A model generated the notes under the pieces. That model was not told the origin of the DNA. It worked only from the letters and a program-made list of their open reading frames with translations, and made no database searches. A stretch of 64,000 nucleotides of DNA, taken from Streptomyces viridochromogenes. Its GTDB lineage: Bacteria; Actinomycetota; Actinomycetes; Streptomycetales; Streptomycetaceae. The stretch is taken from positions 62,001-126,000 of the forward strand of contig NZ_LGUR01000003.1 of NCBI RefSeq assembly GCF_001270495.1, read 5' to 3'. Position numbers and translations under genes: made by a program. Below, piece by piece: positions 33,005 through 44,655 of this stretch (positions are counted from its first letter, which is position 1; each line of letters begins with the position of its first letter).

Positions 33005-33718
33005 TCAACGATCCAGATGCTTGCGCAAACCCTTGTCGACCTTGCGCTGAACCCGGTCGAGAATGTCGGCGACGACCTTCCCCCGTTTCGGCCTGCCCTC
33101 GATATTGCCGAGCACGGCCCAGCCGTCGACATGGACGACCGGCGCCTCGGGATCCTCCGCGTCGAGGTGGTCCACCTCGAAGTTGCCGAGCACGCCGCCG
33201 CCGGTGCCGCGCAGCGAGACGTTCTCCGGGACGCGGACCTCGACGTTGCCGAAGACCGAGATCGCCCGGATCACGACGTGCTGGTACTCGAAGAGCGCCT
33301 CGGTGAGGTCTATCTCCACACTGCCGAAGATCGCGTACGCGTGGATACGGCGGCCCGCGCGCCAGCGGCCCTTGCGGACGGCGCTGCTGAAGACCGCGAC
33401 CACGTTCTCGTCGGGCTCGGCCGGTACCGCGCCGGCGGCGGGCCGGCCGGGGGCGGGGATGTGGGGCGCGCGGCGCACATGGGCGGCGGGCAGGTCCCGT
33501 ATGAAGACATCCAGTTCACCGACCGTCTTGGCCGCCAGCACGCCCTCTACGCGCTCGGCGTGCTCGTCGGCGGTGAGGCGGCCCTCGGCCAGGGCGTCGC
33601 GCAGGATGTCGGCGATCCGGTCGCGGTCGGCGTCGGAGGCACGAAGCTCGGAGGCACGGAGCTCGGCAACGCGGGGCTCGGTGGCGGCAGCGGGTGCGGT
33701 CTGCTTCTGAAGGTCCAC
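33005..33718 (-). CDS. DUF1707 / LiaF-like protein
   Basis: 237 residues. DUF1707 (about 25-75: ASDADRDRIADILRDALAEG, HAERVEGVLAAKT) and a beta-helix-like LiaF-type domain (AYAIFGSVEIDL, ISVFGNVEVRVP, GVLGNFEVDHLD, WAVLGNIEG). LiaF-type proteins sense cell-wall stress; no histidine kinase is adjacent. The GTG start at 33718 is a best guess. Confidence 0.8.
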   Translation of the reverse strand: MDLQKQTAPAAATEPRVAELRASELRASDADRDRIADILRDALAEGRLTADEHAERVEGVLAAKTVGELDVFIRDLPAAHVRRAPHIPAPGRPAAGAVPAEPDENVVAVFSSAVRKGRWRAGRRIHAYAIFGSVEIDLTEALFEYQHVVIRAISVFGNVEVRVPENVSLRGTGGGVLGNFEVDHLDAEDPEAPVVHVDGWAVLGNIEGRPKRGKVVADILDRVQRKVDKGLRKHLDR

Positions 33719-33943
33719 GGCAGCAGAGTACCGAAACACGATAGATCGCGATAGCCCCCTGCCTGAACCCGCCCTGACCCCCACTCCGACCCATCCCGGC
33801 CCGCCTCGACCCGCCCTGGCCCCCGCGTTCGGGCATCGAACTGAGCCTTACCTCACAAGCTCGTCGTCAGTGGCAGGTTCTACGCTGGTGGACGCTGCCA
33901 ATGGAGGCCAGCCGCGCTGTCTGTTTAGTGAGGAATGGGCGAC

Positions 33944-35611
33944 ATGCCTGAGTTCGCGTACACCGATCTGCTCCCCATGGGAGAGGACACCACCCCGTAC
34001 CGGCTGGTGACCGCCGAGGGTGTCTCCACCTTCGAGGCCGACGGGCGGACGTTCCTCAAGGTGGAGCCCGAGGCGCTGCGCAAGCTGGCCGAGGAGGCCA
34101 TCCACGACATCCAGCACTACCTCCGCCCCGCCCACCTGGCGCAGCTGCGCCGGATCATCGACGACCCCGAGGCGTCGAGCAACGACAAGTTCGTGGCACT
34201 GGACCTGCTGAAGAACGCGAACATCGCGGCGGCGGGAGTCCTGCCCATGTGCCAGGACACCGGTACGGCCATCGTGATGGGCAAGCGCGGGCAGAACGTG
34301 CTGACCGAGGGCGGGGACGAGGCGGCACTGAGCCGCGGCATCTATGACGCGTACCTCAATCTGAACCTGCGCTACTCGCAGATGGCTCCGCTCACCATGT
34401 GGGAGGAGAAGAACACCGGGTCGAACCTGCCGGCCCAGATCGAGCTGTACGCCACCGACGGCGGCGCGTACAAGTTCCTGTTCATGGCAAAGGGCGGTGG
34501 CTCCGCCAACAAGTCCTTCCTCTACCAGGAGACCAAGGCCGTCCTGAACGAGGCCTCCATGATGAAGTTCCTGGAGGAGAAGATCCGTTCGCTGGGTACG
34601 GCCGCCTGCCCGCCGTACCACCTGGCGATCGTGGTCGGCGGCACGTCCGCCGAGTACGCGCTGAAGACCGCGAAGTACGCCTCCGCGCACTACCTGGACG
34701 AGATCCCGGCCGAGGGCTCGCCGCTCGGGCACGGGTTCCGGGACAAGGAGCTGGAGGAGAAGGTCTTCGAGCTGACGCAGAAGATCGGGATCGGGGCGCA
34801 GTTCGGCGGCAAGTACTTCTGCCACGACGTGCGGGTGGTGCGGCTGCCGCGGCACGGTGCCTCGTGCCCCGTCGCCATCGCCGTCTCCTGCTCCGCCGAC
34901 CGTCAGGCCGTCGCGAAGATCACCGCCGAGGGTGTCTTCCTGGAGCAGTTGGAGACGGACCCGGCGCGGTTCCTGCCGGAGACGACGGACGAGCACTTGG
35001 AGCAGGACGGCGACGTCGTCAAGATCGACCTGAACCAGCCGATGGACGACATCCTCGCCGAGCTGACCAAGTACCCGGTGAAGACCCGTCTGTCCCTCAC
35101 CGGTCCGCTGGTCGTGGCCCGCGACATCGCGCACGCCAAGATCAAGGAGCGGCTGGACGCGGGGGAGGACATGCCGCAGTACCTGAAGGACCACCCGGTG
35201 TACTACGCCGGGCCGGCGAAGACCCCCGAGGGCTACGCGTCCGGCTCCTTCGGGCCGACGACGGCCGGGCGCATGGACAGCTACGTCGAGCAGTTCCAGG
35301 CGGCCGGCGGCTCCAAGGTCATGCTGGCCAAGGGGAACCGCAGCAAGCAGGTCACCGACGCGTGCGGCAGCCACGGCGGTTTCTACCTGGGCTCCATCGG
35401 CGGCCCGGCCGCGCGCCTCGCCCAGGACTGCATCAAGAAGGTCGAGGTCGTCGAGTACGAGGAGCTCGGCATGGAGGCCGTGTGGAAGATCGAGGTCGAG
35501 GACTTCCCGGCGTTCATCGTGGTCGACGACAAGGGCAACGACTTCTTCCAGGACCCGGCGCCGGCGCCGACGTTCACGTCGATTCCGGTGCGGGGCCCGG
35601 GCCTGGCGTAG
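33944..35611 (+). CDS. Fumarate hydratase, class I (iron-sulfur)
   Basis: 555 residues. Interconverts fumarate and malate in the TCA cycle with an oxygen-sensitive [4Fe-4S] cluster. Cluster cysteines in [19 protein letters not shown] and [21 protein letters not shown] and [15 protein letters not shown] in the swivel domain. ATG 33944 is preferred over ATG 33935 because GAGGA (33930-33934) abuts the latter. A class II enzyme follows, giving an oxygen-stable backup. Confidence 0.95.
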   Translation: MPEFAYTDLLPMGEDTTPYRLVTAEGVSTFEADGRTFLKVEPEALRKLAEEAIHDIQHYLRPAHLAQLRRIIDDPEASSNDKFVALDLLKNANIAAAGVLPMCQDTGTAIVMGKRGQNVLTEGGDEAALSRGIYDAYLNLNLRYSQMAPLTMWEEKNTGSNLPAQIELYATDGGAYKFLFMAKGGGSANKSFLYQETKAVLNEASMMKFLEEKIRSLGTAACPPYHLAIVVGGTSAEYALKTAKYASAHYLDEIPAEGSPLGHGFRDKELEEKVFELTQKIGIGAQFGGKYFCHDVRVVRLPRHGASCPVAIAVSCSADRQAVAKITAEGVFLEQLETDPARFLPETTDEHLEQDGDVVKIDLNQPMDDILAELTKYPVKTRLSLTGPLVVARDIAHAKIKERLDAGEDMPQYLKDHPVYYAGPAKTPEGYASGSFGPTTAGRMDSYVEQFQAAGGSKVMLAKGNRSKQVTDACGSHGGFYLGSIGGPAARLAQDCIKKVEVVEYEELGMEAVWKIEVEDFPAFIVVDDKGNDFFQDPAPAPTFTSIPVRGPGLA

Positions 35612-35640
35612 CCCCTCGGGGCGCGGCGGGGGACTGAACT

Positions 35641-35840
35641 CGCTCCCGCCGCCCCTACCCGTCCCATCCCTGAGGGCTGCGCCCCCAGACCCCCGCTGTC
35701 GGCCCTGCGGGCCTCGTCCTCAAACGCCGGACAGGCTGGATGATGCCGGCCGGCACTGACAATCCAGCCCCTCCGGCGTTTGAGGAACGGGGTCTGGGGC
35801 GGAGCCCTCAGGGATGGGACAGGTAGGGGCGGCGGGGGCG
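35641..35840. repeat. Palindromic ~200-bp repeat, copy B
   Basis: Left arm CGCCGCCCCTACCCGTCCCA and its inverse at the right edge, with the same inner segments as copy A (GGGTCTGGGGC, CGGCGTTTGAGG). It fills most of the 35612-35942 gap; no gene is seen there. Confidence 0.8.
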
Positions 35841-35942
35841 ACCAACCTGTGGGGCGAAGTCCCGTGTGCAGAACGCCCGCCCCACATGCCCCACATGGCC
35901 CAACCCCGGAACATCTCCGCCCGCCCGATCGCTGTAGCCGGT

Positions 35943-37328
<1,386 letters not shown>

Positions 37329-37411
37329 CGAGTCGTCGCGTGATCGTCGCGGTGCGGTGAACCGTGACGGTCGCCGCAGCGTCGTATGCCTGTGGCACCT
37401 AATATCTGTAC

Positions 37412-38107
37412 ATGGCAGACGGTGGAGCGGTGACGACGGAAATGGAAGCGGGCGGATCTACGGGATTCTGGGCCCCCGGGACACAGATCCTGTGGCGGTA
37501 CCGGGAGAACGCCGGCCGTCGCTTCCATATCGCGCGTCCCGTCACCGTCGTACGCGACGACCACGAGATCCTCGCCGTGTGGCTCGCTCCGGGGACGGAG
37601 TGTGTGAAGCCCGTGCTCGCCGACGGAACGTCCGTGCACGGGGAGCCGCTTGAGACGCGGTACACCAAGCCGCGTACCGTCCAGCGCGACCGGTGGTTCG
37701 GGACCGGGGTGCTGAAGCTCGCGCGGCCCGGTGAGCCGTGGTCGGTGTGGCTGTTCTGGGAGCCCGGGTGGCAGTTCAAGAACTGGTACGTGAACCTTGA
37801 GGAACCGCTGGCCCGTTGGGCGGGCGGGGTGGACTCCGAGGACCATTTTCTCGACATCTCCGTGCACCCGGACCGCAGTTGGCACTGGCGGGACGAGGAC
37901 GAGTTCGCGCAGGCCCAGCGGGACGGGCTGGTGGACGACCGGCTCGCCGCGCGGGTGCGGGCGGCGGGGCAGAACGCGGTGGAGGTGATCCGCGCCTGGG
38001 GGCCGCCGTTCGCCGACGGCTGGCAGCACTGGCGCCCGGATCCCGCCTGGGCTGTACCTTCTTTGCCTGAGGACTGGGATCGCACGCCCGCGCACATGTC
38101 CTCATGA
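37412..38107 (+). CDS. DUF402 domain protein
   Basis: 231 residues with the DUF402 barrel: ILWRYRENAG, AVWLAPGTEC, WSVWLFWEPG, FKNWYVNLE, and DHFLDISVHPD then WHWRDEDEF. Relatives include a nucleoside-diphosphate phosphatase/fosfomycin enzyme family (FomD-like) that needs divalent metal; the acidic triad is consistent, but the substrate here is unknown. Confidence 0.85.
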   Translation: MADGGAVTTEMEAGGSTGFWAPGTQILWRYRENAGRRFHIARPVTVVRDDHEILAVWLAPGTECVKPVLADGTSVHGEPLETRYTKPRTVQRDRWFGTGVLKLARPGEPWSVWLFWEPGWQFKNWYVNLEEPLARWAGGVDSEDHFLDISVHPDRSWHWRDEDEFAQAQRDGLVDDRLAARVRAAGQNAVEVIRAWGPPFADGWQHWRPDPAWAVPSLPEDWDRTPAHMSS

Positions 38108-38387
38108 GACCCTTGATGCGCCCCCGGGCAACAAACGTAGGATCGTCCTCCGCAAGGGCGCGCATCGGCAGCAACTACCGGAGTGCGCGCCGGGCTTGAC
38201 CGATCGTCACCGAGGGGCGGCAGGACGTGAGCGAGGGTTACCAGGGCAACGTCGGCAGGGGCAGACGGTCCACCGGCTGCACAGGAACTGCCTCTTGCCA
38301 CGCGGGAATTCCGTTCCTGGGGCACGTATTCCGGGTATCGGAGTTTCGGCGGGACGAACCGCACGCGCGGCGTGCAGCCCCGGACGG

Positions 38388-40541
38388 ATGGATTCGAAAG
38401 GCGTGACGGAGCAGCCGACCTCCTTCGAACGCCCCGAGACGGGCGTCGACCCCGCGGAGTCCCGCGGGGCGCCCGTGCGTACCTCGACACCGCCGACGAC
38501 CCACTCCACGCCGCCGCACTCCACGCCGTCGCACTCCCCTGGCGGCGACGCCTTCGGGGGCACCTCCCTCCCCGCGCAGGCGCGCACCGGAGAGACCCCC
38601 TCCACGCCGGGCATCACCGAACCGTCCGGCCCGAGCAAGGAGCCCTCAGACATCGCCGGCAACGGCCCCGAGCACTCGCAGCCCTCCGTCGCCGCCGAGC
38701 CCGGCTCGCACCGGCCGCGGCCCGTTCCGGAGGCCGTCCCGCCGCAGCCCGGCGCCGAGCCGCCGCAGTCCTCCGCCGAGCGGCGTACCGGACAGGGGCT
38801 GCCGCCCGGGCGGCCCACGCCGATGCGGCGGGACGGGGACCGGCTGCGCTTCGTGGGCGCCGCCACCCGGCGGATCGCCCGCGGCATAGACCTGGACGAG
38901 ATCGTGATGGGGCTGTGCCGGGCGACCGTGCCGACCTTCTCCGACGCGATCCTCGTCTATCTGCGCGACCCGCTGCCGGTCGGCGACGAGCGACCCACCG
39001 GCCCCGTCGTGCTGCGGTTGCGCCGCACCGACCGCATCCCCGAGGAGCGGGACACCGAGGGCGGCTTCCTGCCCGCCCAGGCGCAGCCGGAGCCGACCGA
39101 GCTGACCGAACTGTCCACCGTCACCGCCGAACTGTGCGAGGTACGGCCCGGCGGCGCGCTCGCCGAGGTACTGCGAGGCGTACGTCCCGTCTTCGCCGAC
39201 GCGCCCGCCGCCCGCGCCGCCCTGCCCGAACTACTGGGCGAGGAAGGCGAGTTGATCATCCCGGACGGGCAGCGCGCGATCCTCGCCCCGCTGCGCGGCC
39301 GGCGCCGTGTCATCGGCGCCGCCGTCTTCCTGCGCCGCCCGGATCGCCTGGCCTTCGAGCCCGACGACCTCCTCGTCGCCGCCCAGCTCGCCACGCACAG
39401 CGCGCTCGGCATCGACAAGGCGGTGCTGTACGGCCGTGAGGCGTACATCGCCGACGAGCTCCAGCGCACCATGCTGCCGGAGACGCTGCCCCGCCCGACC
39501 GGCGTGCGGCTGGCGTCCCGCTACCTCCCTGCGGCCGAGACGGCCCGGGTGGGCGGCGACTGGTACGACGCGATCCCGCTGCCGGGCAGCCGGGTGGCGC
39601 TGGTCGTCGGTGACGTCATGGGCCACTCCATGACCTCGGCCGCGATCATGGGCCAGCTGCGGACGACGGCCCAGACCCTCGCCGGGCTCGACCTGCCCCC
39701 GCAGGAGGTCCTGCACCACCTCGACGAGCAGGCGCAGCGCCTGGGCACCGACCGCATGGCGACCTGCCTCTACGCCGTCTACGACCCGGTCTCGCACCGC
39801 ATCACCATCGCCAACGCCGGCCATCCGCCGCCCGTCCTGCTGCACCTGGGCGGTCGCGCGGAGGTGCTGCGGGTTCCGGCGGGCGCGCCGATCGGCGTCG
39901 GGGGCGTCGACTTCGAGGCCGTAGAGCTGGACGCGCCGGCCGGAGCGACGCTGCTGCTCTACACGGACGGTCTGGTCGAGTCGCGCCTGCGTGACGTGTG
40001 GACCGGCATAGAGCAGCTGCGTGAGAAGCTCGCCGCCGTCGCCCAGCTCACCGGGCCCGACCATCCGCCGCCGCTGGAAGCTCTTTGCGACGAGGTCCTC
40101 GACATGCTCGGGCCGGGCGACCGGGACGACGACATCGCGCTGCTCGCCGCCCGCTTCGACGGGATCGCGCCCAGCGACGTGGCGTACTGGTTCCTGGAGC
40201 CGGAGGACGCGGCGCCGGGCCGGGCCCGGCGGCTGGCGCGGCGGGCGCTCGCCCGCTGGGGCCTGGAGGAACTGACGGATTCCGTGGAGCTGTTGGTCAG
40301 CGAGGTCGTGACCAACGCGGTGCGGTACGCCTCGCGGCCGGTGACGTTGCGGTTGCTGCGGACCGATGTGCTGCGGTGCGAGGTCGGGGACGATGTGCCG
40401 CAGTTGCCGCGGCTGCGGCAGGCTCGGGCCACGGACGAGGGTGGGCGGGGCTTGTATCTCGTGAACCGGCTGGCTCGGCGGTGGGGGGCGACTCGGTTGA
40501 GTACCGGGAAAGTCGTCTGGTTCGAGTTGAATCGCGGCTGA
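38388..40541 (+). CDS. PP2C-type phosphatase with GAF and anti-sigma-kinase-like domains
   Basis: 717 residues. Disordered Pro/Ser/Thr N-terminus (1-150), GAF sensor (about 160-355), SpoIIE-like PP2C (about 365-595; VGGDWYDAIPL, VVGDVMGHSMTSA, IANAGHPPP, LLLYTDGLVESR, DRDDDIALL), and a C-terminal HATPase_c domain (LVSEVVTNAVRYA, GRGLYLVNRLA). Streptomyces has many such proteins that act on anti-sigma antagonists. The upstream region (38108-38387) holds no other gene. The start is uncertain between ATG 38388 and GTG 38403. Confidence 0.88.
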   Translation: MDSKGVTEQPTSFERPETGVDPAESRGAPVRTSTPPTTHSTPPHSTPSHSPGGDAFGGTSLPAQARTGETPSTPGITEPSGPSKEPSDIAGNGPEHSQPSVAAEPGSHRPRPVPEAVPPQPGAEPPQSSAERRTGQGLPPGRPTPMRRDGDRLRFVGAATRRIARGIDLDEIVMGLCRATVPTFSDAILVYLRDPLPVGDERPTGPVVLRLRRTDRIPEERDTEGGFLPAQAQPEPTELTELSTVTAELCEVRPGGALAEVLRGVRPVFADAPAARAALPELLGEEGELIIPDGQRAILAPLRGRRRVIGAAVFLRRPDRLAFEPDDLLVAAQLATHSALGIDKAVLYGREAYIADELQRTMLPETLPRPTGVRLASRYLPAAETARVGGDWYDAIPLPGSRVALVVGDVMGHSMTSAAIMGQLRTTAQTLAGLDLPPQEVLHHLDEQAQRLGTDRMATCLYAVYDPVSHRITIANAGHPPPVLLHLGGRAEVLRVPAGAPIGVGGVDFEAVELDAPAGATLLLYTDGLVESRLRDVWTGIEQLREKLAAVAQLTGPDHPPPLEALCDEVLDMLGPGDRDDDIALLAARFDGIAPSDVAYWFLEPEDAAPGRARRLARRALARWGLEELTDSVELLVSEVVTNAVRYASRPVTLRLLRTDVLRCEVGDDVPQLPRLRQARATDEGGRGLYLVNRLARRWGATRLSTGKVVWFELNRG

Positions 40542-40655
40542 GCGTCGTAGGGGACCTGCGCGACCAGCCACGACTGCAGGTTCGTCGTGGCTGGTCGGCC
40601 CACGCGGCGGAGCCGCACATCGATACTCCCCGCGCCCCCTTCGGAGCGCGCTGTC

Positions 40656-43052
40656 CTACTGGTCGTCGTCAGGTCTGACCGGGTCCAGGGTGATGGGGTC
40701 CGTCGGCTCGTCCGTCGGGGCCGTCGGGACCGGTTCGGTCGTCGGCTCCTCCGTCGGCGGCTCGGTCGTCGGGGTCTCCGTCGGCGGCTCGGTCGTCGGG
40801 GTCTCCGTCGGCTTCTGAGTCGTCGGTTCCTCCGTGGGCTCCTGGGTCGTCGGCTCCTGGGTCGGAGTCGGCGTCCAGGTCGGCTGGACGGCCGCGCCCT
40901 GGTCGGTGTCCAGGTCGAACCTGGCGTCCGGGTCCGTCACGCCGAACATGTACGCCGCCCAGATCTCCGCCGGGAAGCCACCGCCGTTGACGCGCTCCTC
41001 GCCGCCCGCGCCGTACATCTTGGTCTGGGCGTGGGTCTTCTCGTCCTCACCGAACAGGCCCACCGAGGTGACCAGGTCGGGCGTGTAGCCGGTGAACCAG
41101 GCCGACTTGTTGTCGTCGGACGTACCCGTCTTGCCGGCGACCTTCTGGCCCTCGTGCTTGGGGTTGTTCGCCACGGCCCGCTGCGCCGTACCGTCGTCGA
41201 CCACGCCCGTCAGCACCGAGGTCACCGTGTCGGCGGCCTCACGGCTGATGACCTGCTCGCCGATCGGGTTCGGGATGTCGACGGCACGGCTGTTGTGCTC
41301 GGCCTTCTTGAGGATGCTCGGGGTGACCTTCTCGCCGTGGTTGTCGAGGGTCGCGTACACGCCGGCCATCTGCAGCGGGCTGGCGCCCATGGTGCCGAGC
41401 GTCTGCGCGGGGACGGCCTCCTCCTTGGAGGTGTCCATGCCGAGCTTGCCGGCCACGTCCATGACGTTCGTCATGCCGACGTCGACGCCCATCTGCGCGA
41501 AGACGGAGTTGACCGACTTGTTCATCGCCGTCTGGACGGTGATGGGGCCGTAGTTCCCGTCGTCCTCGTTCTCCGGGGCGAAGCCGACCTTGTCGCCGTC
41601 GGCGTTCAGGACCTGGCGCTTGCTGGTGCCGTCGTAGATCGTGTTCGCGGTGATCGGCTTGCCGGACCGTGTCCGGGCGCTCTCCTCCAGGGCTGCGGCC
41701 AGGATCACCGGCTTGAAGGTCGACGCGGGCTGGTAGTCGGTGCGCGTGGCGTTGCTCGTGTAGTGCTTGAAGTAGTCCACGCCGCCGTACAGCGCGACGA
41801 CCTTGCCCGTCTTGGGATCGACGGAGACGGCGCCGGCCTGGACGTCCGCGTCGACCGGCCGCTTCTTCTTGTCGAGCTTGCTGGTGAGCTGCGCCTTGAC
41901 GGCCTTCTCCAGCTGCGCCTGCTTCTTCTTGTCGATGTTCAGGGTGATGGTCCAGCCCTGGTCGACGACCTCGGCCTCCGCCTGGGAGCGCGGGATGCCC
42001 TCCTGCTTCATCAGCTGGCCGATGAGCTGCTCGTTGGCGAGCTCGATCAGATAGCCCTTCTGGCCTTCCCGGCCGGCGGTGGGCTTCGGCTCCTCGGGCT
42101 TCGGGAACTTCATGTCCTGACGTTCGGCCTTGTCGAGCCAGCCCTCCTCGACCATGTTGTCCAGGACGTAGTTCCAGCGGGCCGTGACCAGCTTCCTGCC
42201 GGTGTCGGACGCGGAATGCCAGTCGTACTGGCTCGGCGCCTGGAGCAGCGCGGCGAGATACGCGCCCTGTTCGACGCTGAGCTTTTCGGCGTCGACGCGG
42301 TAGTAGGCCTGGGCGGCGGCCTGGATGCCGTAGGCGCCACGGCCGTAGTAGCTGGTGTTGATGTAGCCGGCGAGGATGTCGTCCTTGGACATCTGGCGGT
42401 CGACCTTCAGGGAGATGACGATCTCCCTGAGCTTGCGGCTGACCGTCTGTTCCTGGCTGAGGTAGTAGTTCTTGACGTACTGCTGGGTGATGGTCGAACC
42501 ACCCTGCGCGCCCTTGCCCATCAGCGTGTTGAGCACACCGCGGGCCGTGCCCTTCAGGTCGATGCCGTTGTCGTTGTAGAACGACTTGTTCTCGGCCGCG
42601 ACGAAGGTGTCCCGGACTTCCTTCGGCACCTTGGACAGGTCCACGATCTCGCGGTTGACCTTGCCGTCGCGGGCCAGGGTGGTGCCGTCGCTGTACTTGT
42701 AGACGTTGCTCTGGCGCTGGGCGGCCTGGGCGGCGGCGTTGTCGTCGGGCACGTCCACGTACAGGTACAGCCCGATGAACGCGGCGATGGCGAGCAGGCA
42801 CGTACCGAGGAACGTGCCGAGGATCTTCTTCCAGGTGAAGAGCCGGCGTATTCGGCCCTTGCCGTTCCCGCTCCTGCCTCCCGACCTGGCCGCCCGGCGG
42901 GCCGCGGCCCGGCCTCCCACGGCGTCCGACGGTGTCCCGATGACGGTGGCCGACGCGTCTCCCCCGGCGACCGACGGCGACCCGGACGAACGCCGGGGCG
43001 CCGCGCGGCGGCCGCCGCGCTGCCGCGCTCGTCTGTCTTCCGCTCGTCCCAT
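40656..43052 (-). CDS. Class A penicillin-binding protein (bifunctional transglycosylase/transpeptidase)
   Basis: 798 residues. Basic cytosolic tail, transmembrane helix (about 75-97), GT51 transglycosylase (AAENKSFYND, GGSTITQQYVKN), transpeptidase with catalytic ASTFKPV, KSVNSVF and KTGTSDDNK, then a Thr/Pro/Glu-rich C-terminal tail of repeating EPTTQ/TETPTTEP units before the end. The tail is low complexity and probably spans cell wall. Polymerises and cross-links peptidoglycan. Confidence 0.95.
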   Translation of the reverse strand: MGRAEDRRARQRGGRRAAPRRSSGSPSVAGGDASATVIGTPSDAVGGRAAARRAARSGGRSGNGKGRIRRLFTWKKILGTFLGTCLLAIAAFIGLYLYVDVPDDNAAAQAAQRQSNVYKYSDGTTLARDGKVNREIVDLSKVPKEVRDTFVAAENKSFYNDNGIDLKGTARGVLNTLMGKGAQGGSTITQQYVKNYYLSQEQTVSRKLREIVISLKVDRQMSKDDILAGYINTSYYGRGAYGIQAAAQAYYRVDAEKLSVEQGAYLAALLQAPSQYDWHSASDTGRKLVTARWNYVLDNMVEEGWLDKAERQDMKFPKPEEPKPTAGREGQKGYLIELANEQLIGQLMKQEGIPRSQAEAEVVDQGWTITLNIDKKKQAQLEKAVKAQLTSKLDKKKRPVDADVQAGAVSVDPKTGKVVALYGGVDYFKHYTSNATRTDYQPASTFKPVILAAALEESARTRSGKPITANTIYDGTSKRQVLNADGDKVGFAPENEDDGNYGPITVQTAMNKSVNSVFAQMGVDVGMTNVMDVAGKLGMDTSKEEAVPAQTLGTMGASPLQMAGVYATLDNHGEKVTPSILKKAEHNSRAVDIPNPIGEQVISREAADTVTSVLTGVVDDGTAQRAVANNPKHEGQKVAGKTGTSDDNKSAWFTGYTPDLVTSVGLFGEDEKTHAQTKMYGAGGEERVNGGGFPAEIWAAYMFGVTDPDARFDLDTDQGAAVQPTWTPTPTQEPTTQEPTEEPTTQKPTETPTTEPPTETPTTEPPTEEPTTEPVPTAPTDEPTDPITLDPVRPDDDQ

Positions 43053-43245
43053 GGGTCCGTTCCGCTCCGCTTCGCTCTTGTGTGCGCTACCGCCACACAG
43101 GTTCGCCGCTCAGGTCAGCTCAGAAAGCTAACACCGGAAGTTGTGACAAAGCCCTGTCGATCCGGGCTTTTGGGGACGTGACAATCAGCACCTGTCCCAC
43201 CGGAACCGACGACTGAGGCGTGCATAGGGTTGCCCGGACGGGGTA

Positions 43246-43259
43246 AAGTGATATCACTT
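43246..43259. promoter_or_regulatory. Perfect palindrome AAGTGATATCACTT before SPFH gene
   Basis: A 14-bp perfect palindrome about 80 bases upstream of the SPFH gene in the 43053-43341 gap. The form resembles operators of GntR/YtrA-type regulators, but no such regulator is adjacent. Confidence 0.6.
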
Positions 43260-43341
43260 AGATAGACCCGAGATAGGGGCGAAGCCGCTCGCGGCTTCGT
43301 GAGGGAAACGAAGCACTGAAGAAAACGGGGGAACCACCACC

Positions 43342-44322
43342 ATGTCGCACGACAAGAACGACAAGACCGACGCCACATCCCGCACCGCCGCCGCACCTGC
43401 CGCATCAGACGCACCTGACGTGCCCCAGATGCCGGCACCGCGCGTGCGCGAGTTCACCGCGCACAGCATCGGCGGCGGGCTCGCCCTGCTGCTCGGCCTG
43501 GTCGGGCTGCTGGTAGGCGCGGGGCTGATCGTCACCGGCTCGACGGTCTCCGGGGCCGGCGGCCAGGCCACGCTGATCGTCGCCGGCATCCTGGTCGCCA
43601 TCGCCGCGACCCTGGCCATGTGCGGGCTGAACATGGTCGCGCCGGGCGAGGCGCGGGTCGTCCAGCTCTTCGGGCGGTACCGGGGCACGATCCGGGAGGA
43701 CGGGCTGCGCTGGGTGAACCCCTTCACGTCCCGTACGAAGATCTCGACCCGGGTCCGCAACCACGAGACGGCCGTCCTCAAGGTCAACGACGCCTACGGA
43801 AACCCGATCGAGCTCGCCGCGGTCGTGGTGTGGAAGGTGGAGGACACCGCGCAGGCCACGTTCGAGGTGGACGACTTCCTGGAGTTCGTCTCCACCCAGA
43901 CCGAGGCGGCGGTGCGGCACATCGCCATCGAGTACCCGTACGACGCCCATGACGAGGCCGGCCTCTCCCTGCGCGGCAACGCCGAGGAGATCACCGAGAA
44001 GCTCGCCGCCGAACTGCACGCGCGCGTGGAGGCGGCCGGGGTGCAGATCATCGAGTCACGCTTCACGCATCTCGCGTACGCTCCCGAGATCGCCTCCGCG
44101 ATGCTCCAGCGGCAGCAGGCCGGGGCGGTCGTCGCGGCCCGGCGTCAGATCGTCGACGGGGCGGTGGGCATGGTCGAGGCGGCGCTCGCGCGGATCTCCG
44201 AGCGGGACATCGTGGAGCTGGACGAGGAGCGGAAGGCGGCGATGGTGTCGAACCTGATGGTGGTGCTGTGCGGTGACAGGGCGCCGCAGCCGGTCCTCAA
44301 CACCGGGACGCTCTACCAGTGA
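43342..44322 (+). CDS. SPFH/band-7 membrane protein
   Basis: 326 residues. Two N-terminal transmembrane helices (GGGLALLLGLVGLLVGAGLI and ATLIVAGILVAIAATLAM), then the SPFH domain (VVQLFGRYRGTIREDGLRWV, ETAVLKVNDAYGNPIELAAV), and a flotillin-like helical end. Stomatin/flotillin-type scaffold in membrane microdomains. Preceded by a palindromic operator-like site. Overlaps a small DNA-binding gene. Confidence 0.9.
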   Translation: MSHDKNDKTDATSRTAAAPAASDAPDVPQMPAPRVREFTAHSIGGGLALLLGLVGLLVGAGLIVTGSTVSGAGGQATLIVAGILVAIAATLAMCGLNMVAPGEARVVQLFGRYRGTIREDGLRWVNPFTSRTKISTRVRNHETAVLKVNDAYGNPIELAAVVVWKVEDTAQATFEVDDFLEFVSTQTEAAVRHIAIEYPYDAHDEAGLSLRGNAEEITEKLAAELHARVEAAGVQIIESRFTHLAYAPEIASAMLQRQQAGAVVAARRQIVDGAVGMVEAALARISERDIVELDEERKAAMVSNLMVVLCGDRAPQPVLNTGTLYQ

Positions 44323-44573
44323 CGGGTCCCTCCGGGGGTTCGGCCCCTCAAGGTCGGCCGCAGCGCAAGCAGGTGCTGCTGCGGCTCGACCCGTCGGTGT
44401 ACGAGGCGCTCGCGCGGTGGGCGGGTGACGAGCTGCGCTCGGCCAACGCGCAGATCGAGTTTCTGCTGCGGAAGGCTCTGGCTGACGCGGGTCGCCTGCC
44501 GAAGGACACCGGGCCGATCGCCCGGCGTGGGCGACCGCCGGGGGGCTCCGCCCCCAGACCCCCCTCGGCCTGA
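44319..44573 (+). CDS. Arc/ribbon-helix-helix-like small protein
   Basis: 84 residues. KQVLLRLDPSVYEALARWA and ELRSANAQIEFLLRKAL match the ribbon-helix-helix pattern. GTG start overlaps the SPFH stop. The last 15 residues (GGSAPRPPSA) are encoded by a decayed copy of the palindromic repeat, so the gene's original end may have been changed. May regulate the SPFH gene or bind it. Confidence 0.75.
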   Translation: MTGPSGGSAPQGRPQRKQVLLRLDPSVYEALARWAGDELRSANAQIEFLLRKALADAGRLPKDTGPIARRGRPPGGSAPRPPSA

Positions 44574-44604
44574 ACGGCCTCGTCCTCAACCGCCGGACGG
44601 GCTG
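44540..44604. repeat. Palindromic repeat, decayed copy C
   Basis: GGGGGCTCCGCCCCCAGACC, then CGGCCTGAACGGCCTCGTCC and CGCCGGACGGGCTGA match the inner half of copies A and B. It overlaps the end of the RHH gene. Confidence 0.65.
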
Positions 44605-44655
44605 AATGGACTGAGCCGGCCCCACCCCCCGCGCGCCGGCCTGGGGGAAGGGGCC

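Noticed and set aside
40587..43181. Long plus-strand frame opposite the PBP gene
   Set aside because: Shadow of a clear class A PBP; Val/Leu/Gly-rich composition typical of antisense frames.
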